Source of the DNA: Hysterangium stoloniferum
Taxonomy: Eukaryota > Basidiomycota > Agaricomycetes > Hysterangiales > Hysterangiaceae
DNA: 64,000 bases
Assembly: GCA_015178975.1 (NCBI GenBank)
Contig: WHVD01000197.1
Coordinates: 62,001 to 126,000, forward strand
Direction: 5' to 3'
A program made the translations under genes and the position numbers. This document shows, in pieces, positions 53,545 to 64,000 of this stretch. The notes beneath the pieces are model-generated. The model was not told where the DNA came from and made no database searches. It worked only from the letters and a program-made list of their open reading frames with translations. The stretch's first letter is position 1; the number at the start of each line of letters is the position of its first letter.

Positions 53545-54372
53545 CTCGAACCGTCCATTATTCATCGCTCTTTTGTTTTGATTCAGAAAAGTTCTACCCC
53601 TTCTGTCATCCAAAACGTTGCCCGACACCATTGTATAACCTCACCGCACAACTATTTGCTATTGAATTGGAAAACCCCTTTGGACGTTTGCTTCTTGTAC
53701 CCTCTAGGTAAACGGCCAGCCTAGATTCTCTTGTTTTGGGTATACCTCACACTCCGTTATATTGGTCACTGGTTGCTGATGAAGGACTGATGATGTCTAT
53801 AATTTTCATTATGGTGTAAGAAATGGGTTTTGTAGTAGTTCTAATGTACGATACTTTGATCGATGTGGTAAATGTTTGGATTATAAAGAAGAATTCTTCA
53901 AATGGAATAAAACACTGGGATATGGCCATACCTAGGTGGTGAAGCAAAGTTTGATGACCAACCATGTGAATAAGGAAAGAATCCCTAAGTTGTTATTATC
54001 TTGACCAGGTGATACAGGGCTGAGATCGACCGGATTATCCTCTGAAATTTGTGGAAAATATAAAGTTCATCTGAATTTTTATGGGCACGTTGTAAATTAG
54101 ACATTCCCAATCCCGGAATATGTATGATACATCTACGACCGATTTCTCAATTGCGATCAGAATACACTGATGCCCTGGCGGAAACATTACATGTCTCATG
54201 CATATTCCGGATGTCTCAAAGTGCCCGGAAATTTCTTTAGAATTTGAATATTCTCAGGCAAACATAATCATTACTTGGCTTGCCGCTCGCAAGTACTAAT
54301 GGAACAGACGCGGATTCTATTGGTACAAACGGAGAACATACAGGAATAAGTAATTACACAAATGGTCCGACA
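53545..54372. other. Intergenic between CNOT9 and the RING gene
   Basis: About 830 bp between two gene 3' ends (convergent). A/T-rich, with degenerate short frames and no recognisable gene, LTR or tRNA. Confidence 0.5.
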
Positions 54373-55681
54373 TCACACCTCCGCAACCGCACTCAATATT
54401 GTTTTCATTTTCTTTTGGGGCATGCCTGGCTTGCCCTGACCGCTTTCACCAGGAGACCGTCTTCCGCACTTGTCGGGAATGGCCTGGACGATCTCTTCCT
54501 TTAGTCTTGCTTTATCATCAGCCGTCGATCGTAACTGGGAGCCGTGAATTGAAATGATTTCCAGCGAATCGTCTGAGAGCTCTACTTCGGGCATTGCTTC
54601 TTCAAGATAACCAGCTTGCGTTTGACTTTCCATTAATTTCTTGAGATTTTTTATTTCCTGCGAAGTAGCATGGTACTATGCAATCCCCGTCAAGTGCATG
54701 AACTTAGACAATCACAGAGTAGTTACCTTCTTTTCAAATTTAATCGATTTGGCTTTCTGCTTTTCCAGTTCCTCCGTGAGAGTTTCCATGGCCAATTTCA
54801 TAGCTGCCAACTCCCTTCTCTCTTTGTTTTGGAACACTTCAAGTTCAGAGTTTGTTCGTTTCAGCCGCCTCCCTAGCCGTGATTGGGCTTGTGCTGCCTC
54901 GTCTGCTTCCCTTACTTGATCAATGATAACCTGACGTAAGGAGTCTCTCTCTTCCGTCAAAGATATCACCTTTTCTTGAAGTTCATTAAGGCGACTGAAT
55001 AGTTTTAGTCTCTGTAAAATAGTGCATAAATACCACATTAACATGAGAGGCGCGTCTAGTTACCTTTCTGAGCCCTTGTAGGCTTGTGCCGAGTGATTGA
55101 AGCAGGCTCTAGAGTGGGAAAAAATAGCATAACTTGGGTTTACAGCACAAACAACTTAAGCATAGAGTCTGTGGATACCTCTGATTCTGTGTCTGTCAGT
55201 GTTCGATATAGATCGACGAGTACCTTCTCTCCACTAAAATGGTCGATTAAAGGTGTGCACTATGTTTCGGGGTACAACGCACTGTACAACCGTTTTAAGT
55301 ACTTGTTCCGCTTCACATTCCTCGTCGACAGTCTCTGATGCTGTGATAAAGGCGTTTATCGTTTCTTTCTGAGATGCCAATAGTGTACTCGTTGAACCCC
55401 TTGAAGGCTCTTCGTATTCCAAAAATAATTTGATAACTGCAGCTATTTGAAAAGGGTATCGACACATAGCGCAGTTGCTTCTCTCGCGAGTTCGGGCCAT
55501 GGCATCCAAACAGTTGCGACAGTAGACGTGCTGTTTGATTAAGGATAGTGCAAAGGTGAATGAGAAAGTGACATACCCCACAAGGAGCCACTACGGGTTC
55601 TCTGTTTGGGAATTGCAATATATCGAGACATATTACGCATCTTAGTTTAAGCATCAGGAGGAAGTTGAGGTGGTTGCTCAC
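54373..55681 (-). CDS. RING finger and coiled-coil protein (putative E3 ubiquitin ligase)
   Basis: Minus strand, start MSNHLNFLLMLKLRCVICLD at 55681 (a second Met lies 9 residues on). C3HC4 RING at residues about 15-60: CVICLD, APCGHVYCRNC, CAMCRYP; an intron splits PCG and HVYC. Then a helical part (ETINAFITASETVDEE), VLVDLYRTLTDTES, a long coiled coil (NELQEKVISLTEERDSLRQV, QSRLGRRLKRTNSELEVFQN, LEKQKAKSIKFEKK), and a tail ending KTILSAVAEV. About five introns. The RING-plus-coiled-coil plan resembles TRAIP-like ligases, but I see too little to name it. Confidence 0.75.
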
Positions 55682-56217
55682 TCACGGACGCGTCTAGGCA
55701 CGTGATTTATGTTTGCTGTGTGGATTTCTCAAATTCTTCCCCGTGCGCACAGCAATAACTTTGTGTAAGATCTGGGTTACGTTTTAGGATATAGCAATGA
55801 TATCACACGCCAGAGAAACGCCCAAGTCTAGTAGAGTCCATTTCGCATACCGGGGGACCGTACTTGATATAAACTTGGAATCCATGATTTATGATCCATG
55901 AAGCTAATATTCTCCTGAACTCCATATCCCTTTAACATAATTTGCTGGTGTTTTCTCCAAAATTTTTGTCTTGGGAAGTTATGTCTGATCGGAGTCTGAA
56001 TGGACTTGTGCACCTACTTTCCCCCTCCCTATCCTCCACTCCCGTCAACCCACCGACCCGTCCTTCATTTCTTCTCCCCTCTCATTCACGCCGCATTGAG
56101 CTCCTGGTCACAGCTCACAGCTCCTGCTTTATACACATACATTCAATACCCTGCCTTGCAATTCTAGCCGTGGAATTTCCTTCATATTAGCTGCTTTTCC
56201 CTTCTGTTTGTTAGTAA
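55682..56217. other. Intergenic, divergent promoters
   Basis: About 535 bp between the RING gene and kinase 1, with C/T-rich stretches near 56010-56090. No gene. Confidence 0.5.
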
Positions 56218-58006
<1,789 letters not shown>

Positions 58007-58359
58007 TACCACGCTCTTATTTCTTTATCCATGATGTCTCAAATGCACAAGACGTAGGTTTGCGCTTGTGTCATCCCTCTTCGTCCGACCTATATAGCTG
58101 ACCCTTGTCTTTTTGTTTATGATGGCTCCTGTGATGTCTTCCATTACATCCTCACTCGATACCACATGTATCTGTTCCATACAGCCTTATTCCTAACAGT
58201 AGGTTAGACATTCAAACTCACGCATAAACCACTCCTTAGCCGTTCTTTTGGTTGCTTAATTTCTTTGCGGTGGCACAGTCTAGCTTGGCTTTTAATGTGT
58301 ACAATCTTTCTTTTTCTGAAAGGGACGGTTTTCTTTTCTCTTAGTGAGATATCAGTTCG
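58007..58359. other. Intergenic, 3' region of kinase 1
   Basis: About 350 bp, T-rich, no frame or element seen; the methyltransferase frame ends at 58360 from the other strand. Confidence 0.45.
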
Positions 58360-59475
58360 CTATAATGAAATTGCTCTCCACGAATGCAGGTTGTCCCGTT
58401 TGTGCAGCTGGATAACTTTGTCGTTGAGGGCTGCATACATTGCTATCAAACCATATACACAAGGCATCTTCAACCATTTCAACAACGAATCGTTAGCTAA
58501 TGAAATCATCTGTAAGGTCGTCAGGTAGAAGCGACACGCTGGTGAGCAAGAAAGCCACGTAACTTGGGGGAGACCATATAGATCCAATGAAGTGTGGTTC
58601 CACCTTAGAACCATCCATACGATCCACTTTCGACGGTCACTCTCTTCTTCCCCTTCGCGTTCCAGCATCCAGTCACGCGCCATTGGACGGCCATCTACAG
58701 CATCAGAGTCGAATGTGCTGTCAACTTTCCTTTCTACCATCAGGTCGATCTCAAAGTGAAACTGTGGAAGTATCTCTAGAAATCGATGGATTGTCCATCG
58801 ACCGGTATGTAGGCCGGCGACTAGGAATATTCTGGCCTTGGACGTACGCCGCAAGACTCGTGAAAGGGTCTGACAAAATGGAAAGTGCTGGTCAGGGTTC
58901 CAGAGTGTATCCGCGGCCATGACAAGGTCGAATAAACCCAACTGCGTTGTGTCTAGACCCCATGTATGTCCTATTACTCGCGTTGAGGCGTCAGGAATGT
59001 TGTTCCTTTTGATATTTTCTTTCAAGCAGGCGAGGATGGCATCATCGGGGTAATCGCTGAGAGTGACGGTAATGTTTGGATAGGAAAGTTTAGCGAGCAA
59101 GATTCCAGGCATGCCAGAAGCTGCACCAAGTTCAAGGACGGAAGAGGTGGATTGTTGGGGGGAAAATAGTAATGAGGCGACGTCGCGGATGTGGTTTGCG
59201 AGGAACAAAGAAGCAATCCATATTGATGATGCGTGTAACTCCCAGTTAGACGGGGACGTGTTCGGTGCAACAAATGTTAGACCCGAGGGTTTGTGGATGA
59301 AAGTGTTGCCTGTGAATGTGATTGGAGTGTGGGAATACAGGGTATGGAGAGAGGAGGAGAATATCTCAATCTCGTCAACAGGAGAATCAGGAGGGGATGT
59401 GGTCACTGTCGTCGATGACGAGGATGTCGCCGATGTCGCTGCTGCTGCGCTCACCGACGTGGCTATCTTCGCCAT
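58360..59475 (-). CDS. EFM7/Nnt1-type protein methyltransferase
   Basis: Minus strand. Probable start MAKIATSVSAAAATSATSSS at 59475 (an in-frame Met lies further up at 59568). After a Ser/Thr-rich leader: HTPITFTGNTFIHKPSGLTF, WELHASSIWIASLFLANHI, SAM motif I SSVLELGAASGMPGILLAKL, motif post-I ITVTLSDYPDDAI, NIPDASTRVIGHTWG, LFDLVMAADTLWNPDQHFPF, VAGLHTGRWTIHRFL. LELGA(A/G)SG plus DYPD is characteristic of the EFM7/Nnt1 group of seven-beta-strand methyltransferases; yeast EFM7 modifies eEF1A. The frame runs about 70 residues past the family's usual end (IVWMVLRW), which may be an unspliced or unrecognised 3' intron. Lies between the two kinase paralogues on the opposite strand. Confidence 0.82.
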   Translation of the reverse strand: MAKIATSVSAAAATSATSSSSTTVTTSPPDSPVDEIEIFSSSLHTLYSHTPITFTGNTFIHKPSGLTFVAPNTSPSNWELHASSIWIASLFLANHIRDVASLLFSPQQSTSSVLELGAASGMPGILLAKLSYPNITVTLSDYPDDAILACLKENIKRNNIPDASTRVIGHTWGLDTTQLGLFDLVMAADTLWNPDQHFPFCQTLSRVLRRTSKARIFLVAGLHTGRWTIHRFLEILPQFHFEIDLMVERKVDSTFDSDAVDGRPMARDWMLEREGEEESDRRKWIVWMVLRWNHTSLDLYGLPQVTWLSCSPACRFYLTTLQMISLANDSLLKWLKMPCVYGLIAMYAALNDKVIQLHKRDNLHSWRAISL

Positions 59476-59847
59476 CGTGAATGTCGTCGTGGTCGTCAAC
59501 GGTATCCGATCAAGCGCTTCGAAAATTTGCTCAATCAAGCAAGTAGCAACCCGACAGATTGTCGGCAAGCGCTCCCTCTCTGAATCCAGATTCGATGCTC
59601 TTCGTGACTGTCCCTTGCTCGCGTCAGATCTGGTATGCTCACTTCATTCCTATTAATACGAAGACCTTATCGACATCGTTTGTCGTCTCAGATTACCACC
59701 ATCGGCCTGAAGCTGCCTGATACCCATTCTCTTATTCGCCTTCTTTAATTATTCCGTTCTACAATCACTCCCACACCTTCAAAGGAGCTTCTAACAAGCT
59801 CTTTACATTAAAGCTTCCTATCTCCTACTTCCCCACTTTTACGTATA

Positions 59848-61543
<1,696 letters not shown>

Positions 61544-62242
61544 TTTATGCGTGATAAAGATTATATTTCGACTGGTTATTGAACGGAAGTACCAGGGCAT
61601 GTTCTGACACAAATAGCCAGTCACTTATTTCAAAGGTCATGAATGGGACGGTCCCATTGTATATGGCCGGGAGCTTGTCGTTGTGATTGTTGCCTTCCAC
61701 GGGCTGCATGTTCTTTCAATGCGACCTTCTGCGTCGTTCCCAGGTTACTATTAATACCTCAGCTCAGACTCATTTGTACATACGTATTGCGAATTTCATT
61801 TGCAAGATTTTGACTGATCTAATCGTAAACACCAATTATCCCACAAACCCCTGCTGGAAACCCTGGAACGTATCACTGCTGCTCCTTACTAGAAACTTGA
61901 CGTTAATGCTGGTACTCGTTCCCATTGCAGAAAGTGTCATTTAACAAGGCCTTCGTTACTGTTGCATGTGATTACATGCCACTATGACACAAGGGTCGCC
62001 ATCACACTCTCCATAGCCATTCTATAAGCTGTCTGATATATGTACACGATGCAGCTAACGGGTCCTTAAAAGCAGATTTACTGAGACATAATGATCAAGA
62101 TTAGGGAGATATTGCATGAGCGAAATTGTATGTATGTGTCGATAGATATGAGAAGACGCAAGGAATTGAATATTGCTACCACTCGAATTCTCTAGAAAAA
62201 AACAGATCGATGAGTAGCAGAATGATCCAAGCTGCATCCAAC
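61544..62242. other. Intergenic between kinase 2 and TFIIA large subunit
   Basis: About 700 bp between two 3' ends (convergent). No gene or repeat recognised. Confidence 0.5.
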
Positions 62243-63301
62243 CTACCCGGTGCATTTTGCAAAGAGGTAATCTTTCCCATTGACATGGACCATCCCATCC
62301 TTGAGAACACACTTCCACTTGTTTTTAACGCGAGCAACCTTTTTAGGACGGTGAAAAAGGGTGAGAATAGTTAGTTGGATGTACTTGCCTTGTCATAAGT
62401 GCAGAAGACTATGTCTTGCTCAGGTCCTCCCGTTTCAGTTTCTTCAGCTCCTTCTCCATCCGAATCCGAATCATCTAGGTCCGAATTTATCTCTTCAGAT
62501 GGGCCGTTTCCCGGAGGCTGGGCCTGACTTGACGTTGGGCCGGAAAGGCCAGCTCCAGGAGGCGGGGTTGACGAGGAAGCCGATGACGTAGACGATGGGC
62601 CGTCAAGTTGGGGAATGCGAGGAAGGTCGCCTTGCCGAGCCTTGCCTTTGGTGGAACTTGGTTCAGACCAAGGAGGCGCGCCACCGCCTCGCCGTTGCTG
62701 TTGTTGAAATTGTGAGACTGACTCATTACCGCCTGGCTGCCCCGAATGAGGCGCCTGAAGCGGATGAGGCGGGTGTGGGAGAACGAAGGTCTGTAGGTGC
62801 ATAGCCTGGCCAACGGTAAGAGGATAACGTGGTTCATTAACACCTGGCTCAGTTTTGACAGATATAGGAGGCAGAGGACCGCTGTTCTGGTACTGGTGGT
62901 GAGGATGTGGTGGATAAAGGTGCTGGTATGGAGATGGGTGTGGGGGAGGCGGAGGCGGCGGGAATGATGGTTGAATGGGAGGGATCGAAGGAGGAGTGTC
63001 TGCATTCTGTGTTTGTTTAGGGTCGGATTCGAACTCTGCGACATGTGAAGCCATTATCTTGGCTTCCCAACGCTGGGTGGCGGAGCGGGTCAAGCATATC
63101 CGAAAGGGCAAATGAGTTCACCTTACGGTTTGTAGATCACCAAGTACATCTTCTGACACGCCATAAGCATCAAATTCCGACCTAATGTTATTGATCACGT
63201 CGTCGATGACACTTCTGTACGTTTGGGGCTATTGGCGGTCTCAACGATCAATATGCAGGCAACGGTAGTTCGGGCTGACTCACTACTATCTTATTAGACA
63301 T
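62243..63301 (-). CDS. TOA1: TFIIA large subunit (alpha/beta)
   Basis: General transcription factor that stabilises TBP on TATA DNA. Minus strand from MSNKIV at 63301; intron after IV; then YRSVIDDVINNIRSEFDAYG and VSEDVLGDLQT (helical N-terminal domain), intron, RWEAKIMASHVAEFESDPK; a long Pro/Gln/Ser-rich spacer; acidic LDDSDSDGEGAEETE; then EQDIVFCTYDK, an intron, and VARVKNKWKCVLKDGMVHVN, GKDYLFAKCTG at the stop (62243). The last intron (62388-62339) has the donor AAG|GCAAGT: a GC-AG intron with otherwise perfect consensus. The C-terminus ends at CTG, a few residues shorter than the usual TG-E-F/A-E-W. 125 bp from the divergent neighbour at 63427. Confidence 0.93.
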
Positions 63302-63426
63302 GCTGAGATATACTACAGCTCGTCGACGCTACAGAGAGCTAGTAAAACTCCAATCGGCGATGTTGTGCGTCGAGTTGTGGACAAAAGGCTGTACGGAGTT
63401 TACAACTCCGACACCCTCTACACCCC

Positions 63427-64000
63427 ATGAGCGACTCATTTGGCGACTTATGGGCTTCCTCCAACCCTGTTAAATCACAATCACAGTCTCTTGGAAGACT
63501 CGCATCGTCCACCACAGCTGAAAACTCTGGTGTTACCAGTCGAACAACCTTAGATGCATTTAGTGTGCTAGCCTCTACTAGTTCTTCTCGATCAAATAGC
63601 AGACCAGTTACTCCTGTTATAAAACCTCAGCCAGCTGCGTCGAGGTCACCAATTAGTACTACTGGAGATGCCTTTGGCGGCCTGGTTTCCTTTGGCGATA
63701 CGTCTGGGTCGAGGGATGGATCTTTGACTATTGCTGAACGCGCTGCGAAAGCGGAAAGGGAGCGTAGGGAGAAAATCGAGAAGGATAACATTGCACTCAA
63801 ATCTCAAAAATTATTTTGGGATAAATATGATGTTTCACTACCAGACAAAGGATCCGGCACGATCGCACCAACTATATCTGCAGGAGAATGGGACTTTGAC
63901 CTTTTAACGCCGGTCAACACCACCTCAAAGCCCCAAAGGCTCTCACCATCCATCCAGCGAGACACCACATGGGAGTTGGACTTCACAGTTTCTGACTCTG
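63427..64000 (+). CDS. Auxilin/Swa2-like protein, N-terminal part (runs off the window)
   Basis: MSDSFGDLWASSNPVKSQSQ at 63427, continuing open to the window end (191 codons seen, no intron yet). Short aromatic/acidic boxes FGDLW, DAFGGLVSFGD, WDFDLL and WELDF in a Ser/Thr-rich chain resemble clathrin/adaptor-binding motifs; ERAAKAERERREKIEKDN is a charged helix. This layout fits the N-terminus of fungal auxilin-like J-proteins (Swa2/Ucp7). The UBA, TPR and J domains would lie beyond 64,000, so the name is a guess. Confidence 0.5.
   Translation, partial: MSDSFGDLWASSNPVKSQSQSLGRLASSTTAENSGVTSRTTLDAFSVLASTSSSRSNSRPVTPVIKPQPAASRSPISTTGDAFGGLVSFGDTSGSRDGSLTIAERAAKAERERREKIEKDNIALKSQKLFWDKYDVSLPDKGSGTIAPTISAGEWDFDLLTPVNTTSKPQRLSPSIQRDTTWELDFTVSDS

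Noticed and set aside
59111..59656. Plus-strand frame of 181 codons
   Set aside because: Antisense shadow of the methyltransferase, whose motifs are clear on the minus strand.

Overview
The window is nuclear DNA of a basidiomycete fungus, most probably an Agaricomycete. Evidence: host genes are cut by many introns of about 50-60 bp with GT(RNGT)..AG signals, intergenic gaps are short, the conserved proteins (Brr2, CNOT9/Caf40, TFIIA large subunit, Abp1, PDI, STK32-type kinases) are fungal in architecture, and the repeats are Ty1/copia elements and chromodomain Ty3/gypsy elements. I cannot name the species.

Left part, about 1-34,774: a pile of nested LTR retroelements with almost no host sequence. 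In order: an inverted fragment of a gypsy third ORF (1-468); a full copia element with an intact 1,414-aa polyprotein (469-5888, Copia-1); a decayed second copia family (Copia-2, 5889-7769); an inverted gypsy 5' end (LTR A plus gag, 7770-10836); a gypsy 3' end (ORF3 plus LTR B, 10837-13580); a deleted Copia-2 copy (13581-16181); a gypsy integrase-chromodomain-ORF3-LTR B block (16182-21118); and a long decayed gypsy element (21119-34774) carrying six solo LTRs, most with perfect 5-bp target duplications, plus nested TRIM elements.

Three things stand out there. (1) A 569-bp TRIM: two 251-bp LTRs around about 67 bp holding only a primer site and a purine tract, where each LTR contains a 75-nt tRNA-like unit with A box, B box and T-run. 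It is a tRNA counterpart of the plant Cassandra TRIM, whose LTRs carry 5S rRNA. (2) The Copia-2 LTR carries seven contiguous perfect heat-shock-element units followed by an array of AGCTGTCA repeats upstream of a TATA box. (3) The gypsy elements carry an unrecognised third ORF of about 700 codons between integrase/chromodomain and the 3' LTR, conserved in sequence and position in diverged copies.

Middle, 34,775-39,865: a foldback element, an F-box/WW-rich (ankyrin-like) host pseudogene split by a solo LTR, and scraps of gypsy integrase and ORF3.

Right part, 39,866-64,000: ordinary gene-dense euchromatin without any LTR I can see: ER protein disulfide isomerase (-), Abp1/drebrin-like actin-binding protein (+), spliceosomal helicase Brr2 (+), CNOT9/Caf40 (+), RING/coiled-coil protein (-), an STK32/YANK-type kinase (+), an EFM7-type methyltransferase (-), a second YANK-type kinase (+), TFIIA large subunit (-) and the start of an auxilin/Swa2-like protein (+), which runs off the end. 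These genes do not form a pathway; they are housekeeping functions (ER folding, endocytic actin, splicing, mRNA decay, transcription initiation, clathrin uncoating) plus one tandem kinase duplication.
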